Shown one piece after another: positions 44,802 through 52,326 of a DNA stretch of 64,000 nucleotides. Origin of the DNA: JBOGUF01 sp050696075. GTDB lineage: Bacteria > Chloroflexota > Chloroflexia > Thermomicrobiales > UBA6265. The stretch lies in contig JBOGUF010000142.1 in assembly GCA_050696075.1 (NCBI GenBank), positions 186,001 to 250,000 of the forward strand, given 5' to 3'. A program made the translations under genes and the position numbers. The notes under the pieces were generated by a model. That model made no database searches, was not told the DNA's origin, and saw nothing but the letters and a program-made list of their open reading frames with translations. Position 1 is the stretch's first letter, and each line of letters opens with the position of its first letter.

Positions 44802-46781
44802 ATGGATACGATAGTTCGTCAGTTGCCCGAATACGACGTGGTAGTGGCGGGTGCAGGGCACGCGGGATGCGAAGCTGGCCTGGCCGCCGCGCGCGCCGGC
44901 TGCCGCACTCTCGTCGTCACGCCAAACCTGGATCGTGTCGGGTACATGCCGTGCAATCCCTCGATCGGCGGTCCCGGCAAGAGCCACATCGTGGCCGAAA
45001 TTGACGCGCTCGGCGGAGAGATGGCGCGCGCGGCCGACCGCGCAATGCTGCAAATACGTCTGCTCAACACGAGCAAAGGGCCAGCTGTCCAAGCTCTACG
45101 TGCCCAGGAGGACAAGTCACTTTACGCGCTGGCGATAAAAGAGGCGCTCGAGCTTCAGCCCAATCTCGAACTCTGTCAGGACGAAATCGTCGACGTCATG
45201 CTCTTTCAGAAGGGACGCGACCAACCGGCAGTCAACGGCGTCGTAACCCGATCAAGGGGACGGATTCCGGCCAAAGCCGTCGTCATTACCGCGGGAACAT
45301 TCCTGCGCGGGGCACTGGTTGCCGGGGAAACCCGATCAAGCGGTGGACGCGCTGGGGAAGCAGCGGACAACCGCCTGGCCGGCTCACTTTGCGAGATCGG
45401 TTTTCAGTTGCGCCGTCTCAAAACGGGGACGCCTCCCCGGATCGACGCCCGCACCGTCGACTTCACCGCCTGCGAACCTCAGGACGGCAGCGAGACCCCG
45501 CTCTGGTTCAGTCGCGACGGCGCAGCCGGCGAGCTTGAGCTGTTGACTCTCCCTCCACTCTCGCTGCACCGCGTTTCACCTAATACCGACCGCTGGCATC
45601 GCCAGCTTGCCTGTTTTCGGGTCAGCACGATGCCGGACACCCATGATCTTATTCGCGCCAACCTCGGCCGGGCGCCGATGTTCAACGGCTCGATCGAGGG
45701 CATCGGTCCCCGGTATTGCCCGTCGATCGAAGACAAGGTCGCTCGGTTTCCTGACAAGGCGTCCCATCCGATCTTCATCGAACCGGAGGGATGGCGGACC
45801 GCTGAACTCTACGTCCAGGGATTCAGTACGAGCCTCCCGTTCGACGTCCAGGACGCCGCGTTGCGCACCATCCCCGCCTTTCGTCACGCCCGCGTCACCC
45901 GGTACGGTTACGCCGTCGAATACGATGCTGTCGACCCCGGCGAACTGACGCTCTCGCTCGAGTCAAAGCGGATTCGCGGTCTCTTCCTCGCCGGCCAGGT
46001 CAATGGCACCTCCGGATACGAGGAAGCGGCGGGCCAAGGGATCGTCGCGGGCGTAAACGCCGCCAACCGCGTACGCGACATGGAACCGCTCGTCCTCGGT
46101 CGCGACCGGGCCTACATCGGTGTCATGATTGACGACCTTGTCTCTAAACCATTTGACGAGCCGTATCGCATGCTCACCTCGCGCGCCGAATACCGGCTGC
46201 ACCTCCGCGTCGACACCGCCGACGATCGGCTGGCGGATACGGCCGCCGACCACGGGCTGATTCGATCAAGCCGGTTGAATGCGGTCAACCAGGAACGCGT
46301 ACTCATTACTCAGATCAGAGATCGGCTGGCCGCGTGCCGTATCTCACCGTCTCCGCGCGACTCGACGCGGCTGCGAATAGCTGGCATCGAACCGCCCGGA
46401 CGTCCGGTTTCAGCCGTCGAATTGCTTAGGCGACCAGAGGTTACCTTCGATCAAATCGCCGCGTTGATTGAGGGCATGCCCCCAGCCCTGTCCTCGAGCG
46501 TCCGCAAGCGGGTAGAAGACCATATCAAGTACGAAGCGTTTGTCGAACGCGAGGAGCGAGAGATCGCGCGCCGCGCGTCACTGGAGCATCGACCGCTCTC
46601 CCCGACGCTCGATTACGCGGTGATCGACGGTTTACGGTTCGAGGCGCGAGCGAAGCTTGCCCAGACTCGGCCAACCACATTCGGGCAGGCCAGTCGGCTG
46701 TCCGGTGTTACCCCAGCCGATATGGCGGTGTTGCTGATTCACGCGGCACGTCACGAGGCAGCCGCCGAGTGCGCATCCTAA
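44802..46781 (+). CDS. mnmG: tRNA uridine-5-carboxymethylaminomethyl modification enzyme MnmG
   Basis: FAD enzyme that with MnmE (GTPase) modifies U34 of tRNAs. From ATG 44802 it is 659 aa, slightly long. FAD-binding VVVAGAGHAGCEAGLAAARAG, the signature YMPCNPSIGGPGKSHIVAEI, LLNTSKGPAVQALRAQ, GTFLRGALVAGE, and LFLAGQVNGTSGYEEAAGQG are all present, with the MnmE-binding helical tail at the end. mnmE is not in the window. A phosphoesterase gene overlaps its last 13 bases. Confidence 0.97.
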   Translation: MDTIVRQLPEYDVVVAGAGHAGCEAGLAAARAGCRTLVVTPNLDRVGYMPCNPSIGGPGKSHIVAEIDALGGEMARAADRAMLQIRLLNTSKGPAVQALRAQEDKSLYALAIKEALELQPNLELCQDEIVDVMLFQKGRDQPAVNGVVTRSRGRIPAKAVVITAGTFLRGALVAGETRSSGGRAGEAADNRLAGSLCEIGFQLRRLKTGTPPRIDARTVDFTACEPQDGSETPLWFSRDGAAGELELLTLPPLSLHRVSPNTDRWHRQLACFRVSTMPDTHDLIRANLGRAPMFNGSIEGIGPRYCPSIEDKVARFPDKASHPIFIEPEGWRTAELYVQGFSTSLPFDVQDAALRTIPAFRHARVTRYGYAVEYDAVDPGELTLSLESKRIRGLFLAGQVNGTSGYEEAAGQGIVAGVNAANRVRDMEPLVLGRDRAYIGVMIDDLVSKPFDEPYRMLTSRAEYRLHLRVDTADDRLADTAADHGLIRSSRLNAVNQERVLITQIRDRLAACRISPSPRDSTRLRIAGIEPPGRPVSAVELLRRPEVTFDQIAALIEGMPPALSSSVRKRVEDHIKYEAFVEREEREIARRASLEHRPLSPTLDYAVIDGLRFEARAKLAQTRPTTFGQASRLSGVTPADMAVLLIHAARHEAAAECAS

Positions 46782-47500
46782 TCGTTTCAGACATCCATGC
46801 AAACCTGATCGCGCTCGATGCGGTTCTCACCGCGGCAGGTGAAGTCGACGAGGTCTGGAACCTCGGCGACACAGTCGGCTACGGTCCGCGTCCTCGGGAG
46901 TGCATCGACCGTATGCGGTCGATCAGTGCGACGCTGTCACTCTCCGGCAATCACGACCTCGCGGCACTCGGCCATATTGACCTGACGACATTCAACTCAG
47001 CGGCGCGCATCGCCGCGGAATGGACTGTTATGCACCTCGACGACGACCACCGCGCCTACTTGGAATCACTGCCGTCGAAGGTTGAGCACGGAGACGTGAC
47101 GCTAGCTCATGGTAGCCCGCGCTCACCGGTCTGGGAATACATTACCTCCGATAGCGTCGCCGCGGAAAACTTCGCGCATTTCACCACGCCGGTTTGCCTG
47201 GTCGGGCACGCCCATGTCGCCAGTTACGCCGAGCAGTCGGAAGACGTGGAAACGGTTGAGCTGTATTTGTTGAGCGAAGGAGAGGTTCTGGACCTCGGCG
47301 CTAGTCGCTGGATCATCAACCCTGGCAGTGTCGGCCAGCCCCGCGATCGCGATCCGCGTGCCGCCTACGCCATCCTCGATGCCGATCGTGCAACGCTCAC
47401 CGCCTATCGCGTGCCATACGATGTATCGGCAACCCAGGGTCAGATGGTGGCGGCTCAGTTACCAGAGTCCTTGATTCGTCGCCTGGCCTCGGGCATTTAA
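46769..47500 (+). CDS. Metallophosphoesterase, YfcE/MJ0936-like
   Basis: A 243-aa calcineurin-fold phosphoesterase. Metal motifs in order: D-x-H in ILIVSDIHANLIAL, GD in NLGDTVGYGP, GNH in LSGNHD, H in LAHGSPR, and GHAH in CLVGHAH; the family's NPGS follows (IINPGSVGQPRD). Related proteins act on cyclic or linear nucleotides; the substrate here is unknown. GTG 46769 overlaps mnmG by 13 bases, implying coupling. Confidence 0.93.
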   Translation: MRILIVSDIHANLIALDAVLTAAGEVDEVWNLGDTVGYGPRPRECIDRMRSISATLSLSGNHDLAALGHIDLTTFNSAARIAAEWTVMHLDDDHRAYLESLPSKVEHGDVTLAHGSPRSPVWEYITSDSVAAENFAHFTTPVCLVGHAHVASYAEQSEDVETVELYLLSEGEVLDLGASRWIINPGSVGQPRDRDPRAAYAILDADRATLTAYRVPYDVSATQGQMVAAQLPESLIRRLASGI

Positions 47501-47540
47501 GCGGCAGGCGAGCGATCACTTACGCATTCGGTCACATTAT

Positions 47541-47561
47541 GGCGCAACGTCCCGTTGCGCC
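47541..47561 (+). terminator. Hairpin after the phosphoesterase gene
   Basis: Perfect 9-bp stem GGCGCAACG/CGTTGCGCC with a 3-base loop, 40 bases after the stop and 80 bases before usp. It has no T-tract, so it could instead be an operator or leader hairpin. Confidence 0.5.
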
Positions 47562-47643
47562 TCGCGCGGTTGCGGGTCATACTTCGCGACTGCTTTGATG
47601 CCGCCCGTATCCGGATCGGCAATTCGGGGAAGATATCCGTGCA

Positions 47644-48114
47644 ATGACAGCCCACTATAAGCGCTTGCTCGTGCCGGTCAACGGAACGTCGGGCGACAGT
47701 CGCATCCTCTCCGTCGTAGGGCATCTCACCCATCTGCACCCCGTGGCGGCGACGCTGATCTACGTGGTCGAAGTGCAACAATCGATGCCACTCGATGCCG
47801 AATTACCCGGGGAGATCGACAAAGGCGAATGGGTGCTGCAGCGAGCCGAAGACGTCGCCCGTCGCCGGCTCGACCACAAGCTCAGCAATATCGTCACCGA
47901 GCTTCTTCAAGCGAGGTCGGCCGGAGCGGCCATCGTCGACGAAGCAATCGAGCGTCACGTCGACGCTATCGTCATGGCCGGTTCATTGCGCCGCGAGTTT
48001 GGTCGATCGACATTGGGCAATGCGGTGACCTATGTCTTGAAGAACGCGCCGTGCGAGGTCATCCTCGTCCGACAATCGCTCGTCGATGATGCACAGGAGG
48101 GCGACGAAATATGA
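47644..48114 (+). CDS. Universal stress protein (UspA family)
   Basis: A 156-aa single Usp domain: HYKRLLVPVNGTSGDSRIL at the start, AIERHVDAIVMAGSLRREFG, and TLGNAVTYVLKNAPCEVILV at the end. The ATP-loop pattern G-x2-G-x9-G-S/T is only partly kept. Its stop overlaps the next start by four bases (ATGA). Grouping with two TrkA proteins suggests a regulatory part of a potassium or cation channel system. Confidence 0.9.
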   Translation: MTAHYKRLLVPVNGTSGDSRILSVVGHLTHLHPVAATLIYVVEVQQSMPLDAELPGEIDKGEWVLQRAEDVARRRLDHKLSNIVTELLQARSAGAAIVDEAIERHVDAIVMAGSLRREFGRSTLGNAVTYVLKNAPCEVILVRQSLVDDAQEGDEI

Positions 48115-48548
48115 GAGTGGTCGTCATGGGGTGTGGGCGAGTGGGCGCGCGCATTGCCTCGATCTTAGACCACAACGGGCACGACGTGTCGGTTATCGAC
48201 ACAGACTCGCGCGCCTTCCGCCGTCTTGCCGCCGACTTTCGCGGGCTGACGGTAATCGGAACCGGCATCGACGAAGACGTCCTCCGGCACGCCGGAATCG
48301 AAGATGCGACGGCCTTCGTCGCGGTGACGAACGGCGACAATCGAAACATCATGGCATCGCAAGTGGCCCGCCTGATCTTCAACGTCCCAGAAGTCGTGGT
48401 CCGCATCTACGATCCGGTCAGAGAAGACACCTACCGGCGGCTCGGCTTGACGACCGTTTGCCCGACCACGACGATCTCCGCAATCATTCTCGATCACATC
48501 ATCGGCGCCGGCGAAGCGATCGGCAGCAGGCGCGCGGGGGGGGCCTGA
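48111..48548 (+). CDS. TrkA-N (RCK/KTN) domain protein, short
   Basis: A 145-aa Rossmann regulator of K+ transport. The NAD-binding motif is VVVMGCGRVGARIASILD, followed by VIDTDSRAFRRL and FVAVTNGDNRNIMASQVAR. It lacks the TrkA-C ligand domain. A run of eight G lies seven bases before the stop. The stop TGA (48546-48548) is followed by TCG and then the next ATG in the same reading frame. The TrkH/KtrB-type membrane subunit is not seen in the window. Confidence 0.93.
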   Translation: MRVVVMGCGRVGARIASILDHNGHDVSVIDTDSRAFRRLAADFRGLTVIGTGIDEDVLRHAGIEDATAFVAVTNGDNRNIMASQVARLIFNVPEVVVRIYDPVREDTYRRLGLTTVCPTTTISAIILDHIIGAGEAIGSRRAGGA

Positions 48549-48551
48549 TCG

Positions 48552-49208
48552 ATGTACATCATCGTCGTCGGCGGCGGGAAGGTCGGCTATTACCTGACCA
48601 AGACGCTGCTTTCAGATGGATACGAAGTCCTTCTCATCGAGCGGGACGCCGAGAAAGTCGAGACGTTCGCGGAACGGTTCGGGTCCGTCGTCGTCGCCGG
48701 GGACGGCGCTGAGGCATCAACCCTCGCCGCCGCCGGGGCGGCCCGGGCGGATGTCGTCATCGCGGTCACCGGTGAAGATGAAGACAACCTGGTCGTCTGC
48801 CAGATGGCCAAGCAGAAGTTCCACGTCGAGCGCACGATCGCCCGCGTCAACAATCCAAAGAATGAGCAGCTCTTTCGTCTGCTGGGCATCGACGTCACCG
48901 TGAGCCAGACGAATTTCATCATGCATCTGATCGAACAGTCGATTCCCGAGCACTCATTTGTGCATCTGCTGAGTCTGCGTCATTCCGACATCACGATTGT
49001 GGACGCTAAAGTGTCTGAGGATTCATCCTCAGCCCACCGCACTATCGGCGAGATCGAGTTGCCGGAGAATTGCATCATTGTTGCCATCTCCCGCGGTCCA
49101 GAGGTCGTCATCCCGACCGTTGCGACCGAGATCCAACCGGGCGACGACATCATCGCCATCGCCCACAAAGAGCAAGAAGACGAGTTACGTCAGCTTCTCG
49201 TGGAATGA
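48552..49208 (+). CDS. trkA: TrkA protein (TrkA-N plus TrkA-C)
   Basis: A 218-aa K+ uptake regulator. TrkA-N: YIIVVGGGKVGYYLTKTLLS, LIERDAEKVETF, and VIAVTGEDEDNLVVCQMA. TrkA-C begins at about residue 140 and ends with IQPGDDIIAIAHKEQEDELR. It lies three bases after the short TrkA gene and in the same frame, so usp-trkA-trkA forms one operon. NAD(H) or ATP binding would gate an unseen channel subunit. Confidence 0.95.
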   Translation: MYIIVVGGGKVGYYLTKTLLSDGYEVLLIERDAEKVETFAERFGSVVVAGDGAEASTLAAAGAARADVVIAVTGEDEDNLVVCQMAKQKFHVERTIARVNNPKNEQLFRLLGIDVTVSQTNFIMHLIEQSIPEHSFVHLLSLRHSDITIVDAKVSEDSSSAHRTIGEIELPENCIIVAISRGPEVVIPTVATEIQPGDDIIAIAHKEQEDELRQLLVE

Positions 49209-49263
49209 CTACATCCTCAGGCTGAAACCCCGTGGAGACTACGATCGACCGACAATCAAGCGG

Positions 49264-50550
49264 CTACGGATAGATGCCTCGCAGACGGGTGAACTCGGCA
49301 ACGCGAGTGATCGCTCGTGCGAGCGCGGCAGTGCGCATGTGGACCCTGTGCTCTTGCGCCGTGTGATAGACCGCGTGAAACGCTTTGGTCATAATCTCCC
49401 GCAAACGCTCATTGACCTGTGCTTCGGTCCATGGGAACGCCTGAAGCGCCTGTACCCACTCGAAGTACGAAACGGTGACGCCGCCCGCGTTGGCGAAGAT
49501 ATCTGGCAGCAGGAAGATGCCGCGATCGTTGAGAATCGCGTCCGCTTCCGGCGACGTTGGACCGTTCGCGGCCTCCGCCACGAGCCGGGCCTTGATGCGG
49601 GACGCGTTGTGGGCGCCGATCTGTCCCTCGAGGGCAGCAGGAATCAGCACGTCGCAGTCTAGTTCGAGCAGTTCCTCGTTTGATATGGCGTCCGCGCCGG
49701 GAAAGGCGACGACACTGCCCGTCCTTCGTTTATGGACATCAACCGCGCGGAGATCGAGCCCACTCGGGTTGTATATGCCGCCGCGGGAGTCGCTCACCGC
49801 AACGACGCGACAGCCAATCTCGGCCATGAGTTGGGCGGCGACGGACCCGGCATTGCCGTAGCCTTGCACGACCGTGCGACTCGCGGCGAGATCAAAGCCG
49901 AGAGTCTTAGCGGCCTCTTCGATGGCGAAAACGCAACCGCGACCGGTCGCTTCAATACGCCCCTCCGAACCGCCCAGCACGAGGGGCTTGCCCGTCGTCA
50001 CGCCAGGCACCGAGTAGCCAAGGTTCATCGAATAGGTGTCCATCAGCCAGGCCATCACCTGCTGGTTGGTATTGACGTCGGGTGCGGGGATGTCTTTGTT
50101 GGGACCAATGAGGATTGAGATTTCGGCGGTGTATCGGCGGGTGAGGTTTTGGAGCTCGCTCTGGGAGAGGAGTTTTGGATTGACCGTGACGCCGCCTTTC
50201 GCGCCGCCGAACGGCAGGCCGACAACCGCGCACTTCCAGGTCATCCACATTGCAAGCGCACGCACTTCGGAGAGTTCGACGTTCTGATGGTAGCGGATGC
50301 CGCCCTTGGTCGGTCCCGGTCCGGAGTTGTGCTGCACGCGATAGCCCGTGTAGACCTGCACCGAACTGTCGTCCATCTCGACCGGGAAGTTGACGATCAG
50401 TTCTCGTTGACATCGGCTGAGCAAGCGGCGCATATCGTCGTCGAGGCCGATGACCTCGGCGGCAATCTGGAACTGCTCGACCGCGACGTCGAACAAATCG
50501 CGATGTGCCGCGACCGGGGATTCGGCAACGGACTGTGCTGCTACAACCAT
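49264..50550 (-). CDS. gdhA: Glutamate dehydrogenase
   Basis: Interconverts glutamate and 2-oxoglutarate plus ammonia. From ATG 50550 (GAGGAGG upstream) it is 428 aa, the hexameric short type. Key motifs: TGYRVQHNSGPGPTKGGIRY, the catalytic Lys region GLPFGGAKGGV, DIPAPDVNT, the Rossmann motif VVQGYGNAGSVAAQL, and EAANGPTSPEAD. Coenzyme preference was not deduced. It lies 82 bp after gatB on the same strand. Confidence 0.97.
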   Translation of the reverse strand: MVVAAQSVAESPVAAHRDLFDVAVEQFQIAAEVIGLDDDMRRLLSRCQRELIVNFPVEMDDSSVQVYTGYRVQHNSGPGPTKGGIRYHQNVELSEVRALAMWMTWKCAVVGLPFGGAKGGVTVNPKLLSQSELQNLTRRYTAEISILIGPNKDIPAPDVNTNQQVMAWLMDTYSMNLGYSVPGVTTGKPLVLGGSEGRIEATGRGCVFAIEEAAKTLGFDLAASRTVVQGYGNAGSVAAQLMAEIGCRVVAVSDSRGGIYNPSGLDLRAVDVHKRRTGSVVAFPGADAISNEELLELDCDVLIPAALEGQIGAHNASRIKARLVAEAANGPTSPEADAILNDRGIFLLPDIFANAGGVTVSYFEWVQALQAFPWTEAQVNERLREIMTKAFHAVYHTAQEHRVHMRTAALARAITRVAEFTRLRGIYP

Positions 50551-50632
50551 GGCCGGCAGATCCTCCTCGTGCTTCCACGGCGCGTCATCGAGCCGCGGTC
50601 GAATACGCTCCGGCACGGATCGCCAGTGCCGA

Positions 50633-52102
50633 CTATGACTCGCGAAGCGCCTCCTTGAGCAGTCGGCGCACGGCATCTGGCCGCGCCCGCCCGCCCGTTC
50701 TCCGGATCGTTTCGCCGATGAGCCGTCCGATTGCCGCTTGTTTCCCGCTCTTGTAGTCGTCCACGGCCCGCGGGAAGGCGGCGAGTGTGTCAGCGACCGC
50801 CATCTGCAACTCCGCGTCGTCGTCGAGAGACAGAAGATTCAAGCGCGCGGCGGCCGCTCGCGGCATCTCAGCGTCCTGAATCCGCGGTAGTAATTCCTTT
50901 GCCGCCCGACCCGTCAGCTCTCCGGCTTCTAGCGCATCGACTAGATCGCGGAGCTGGGCCACGGAGAGTGGGAGTTGGTCGGCAGGCATTCCACGCTCTC
51001 GTTGGAGTCCAAAAAGGTCGTTGATGATCCAATTTGCCGTGGCGCGGGCTGTTGGTGGGGAAGGCTCGATGCCGACCGCTTCCTCGAAGTAATCGGCAAT
51101 GCCCCGCTCGACGGTGAGCACCCGTGCATCCGCATGACTTAGCGCGTAGATTTCGACGAAGCGATCGGTCCGCGCCGTCGGAAGTTCAGGCATCGACGCG
51201 CGGATCCGAGCAACCTCGGCCTCGTGTACGTTGAGCGGAGGAAGGTCCGGATCGGGAAAATACCGGTAATCGTGGGCTCGCTCCTTCGTCCGCTGGGAGA
51301 CAGTGACACCGCGCGCCTCGACCCAACCGCGAGTTTCTTGCTCGACGTTGCCGTCCCGCATCAGCACGCCGCGTTGTCGTTCTTCCTCGTATCGAAGGGC
51401 CCGCTCGACCGCTCGGAACGAGTTCATGTTCTTGATTTCGACCTTTGAACCGACCTGGCTTCCGTCGCGCGACCGGACCGAGACGTTGGCGTCACAGCGA
51501 AATGCGCCCTCCTCCATGTTGCCCGTCGATGCGCCGGTGTACCGCAGGATCTGGCGCAACGTGATCAAATAGTCGCGGGCTTCTTCGGGCGACCGCAGAT
51601 CTGGCTCGCCGACGATCTCCATCAAGGGCACGCCCGATCGATTGAGGTCGACCAGACTAATCTCGCGCCCCCTCTCGTCGGACTGGTGCACCAGGCGCCC
51701 GGTGTCCTCCTCGATGTGGACCCGCGTGATTCCGCAATGTCGCTCCTGGCCGCCACTCTCGAAGCTCAGCGAGCCGTCGACGCAGAGCGGCAGGTCGTAT
51801 TGTGAGATCTGATAACCCTTGGGCAGGTCGGGGTAGACGTAGTTCTTGCGGTCGAGCTTGCAGAAGCCAGGGATGTGGCAGTTAAGGGCAAGGCCGGTGA
51901 GAATGACAAATTCGATCGCTCGCCGGTTGATTACGGGCAGCGCACCAGGCAGGCCCGCGCAGACTGGACAGACATGGGTGTTTGGGGCCGCGTCGGCGTA
52001 GGCTGCCGAGCACCCGCAGTACATCTTGCCGCGGGTCAAGAGCTGGGCATGCACCTCCAAGCCGATGACGGTCTCGAACGTCGTCTCGGTCTGGACTGGC
52101 AC
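50633..52102 (-). CDS. gatB: Aspartyl/glutamyl-tRNA(Asn/Gln) amidotransferase subunit B
   Basis: Part of GatCAB, which amidates misacylated Glu-tRNA(Gln) and Asp-tRNA(Asn). From GTG 52102 it is 489 aa: VIGLEVHAQLLTRGKMYCGC, CPVCAGLPGALPVIN, KNYVYPDLPKGYQISQYDLP, SLVDLNRSGVPLMEIV, and the C-terminal YqeY-like tail. An extended -10 (TGG-TATACT) lies 61 bp upstream. gatA and gatC are elsewhere, so the complex is split. gdh follows 82 bp downstream. Confidence 0.97.
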   Translation of the reverse strand: MPVQTETTFETVIGLEVHAQLLTRGKMYCGCSAAYADAAPNTHVCPVCAGLPGALPVINRRAIEFVILTGLALNCHIPGFCKLDRKNYVYPDLPKGYQISQYDLPLCVDGSLSFESGGQERHCGITRVHIEEDTGRLVHQSDERGREISLVDLNRSGVPLMEIVGEPDLRSPEEARDYLITLRQILRYTGASTGNMEEGAFRCDANVSVRSRDGSQVGSKVEIKNMNSFRAVERALRYEEERQRGVLMRDGNVEQETRGWVEARGVTVSQRTKERAHDYRYFPDPDLPPLNVHEAEVARIRASMPELPTARTDRFVEIYALSHADARVLTVERGIADYFEEAVGIEPSPPTARATANWIINDLFGLQRERGMPADQLPLSVAQLRDLVDALEAGELTGRAAKELLPRIQDAEMPRAAAARLNLLSLDDDAELQMAVADTLAAFPRAVDDYKSGKQAAIGRLIGETIRRTGGRARPDAVRRLLKEALRES

Positions 52103-52162
52103 CCCTACTGCCCCTTTGCCTCGTCCGGTCGCGGCCCAATGTCGCCTCGTGAAAACCGGCCG

Positions 52163-52171
52163 AGTATACCA
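52163..52171 (-). promoter_or_regulatory. Extended -10 promoter of gatB
   Basis: Minus-strand TGG-TATACT, with a predicted leader of about 55 bases. The -35 is not recognisable. Confidence 0.55.
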
Positions 52172-52326
52172 CGGCAGCCGTGCTCTAACCGCGCGGATTA
52201 GGCGCGGGCATGCGTGAACCCTATGGTAAGATTGCCCAGGTCGCGAAAGGCGCAAACGTACTCACCACCGCGACACTCGACCGAACTCAATGAGCCCTTC
52301 CGGGCAATGGAGACGAGCACCGCACG

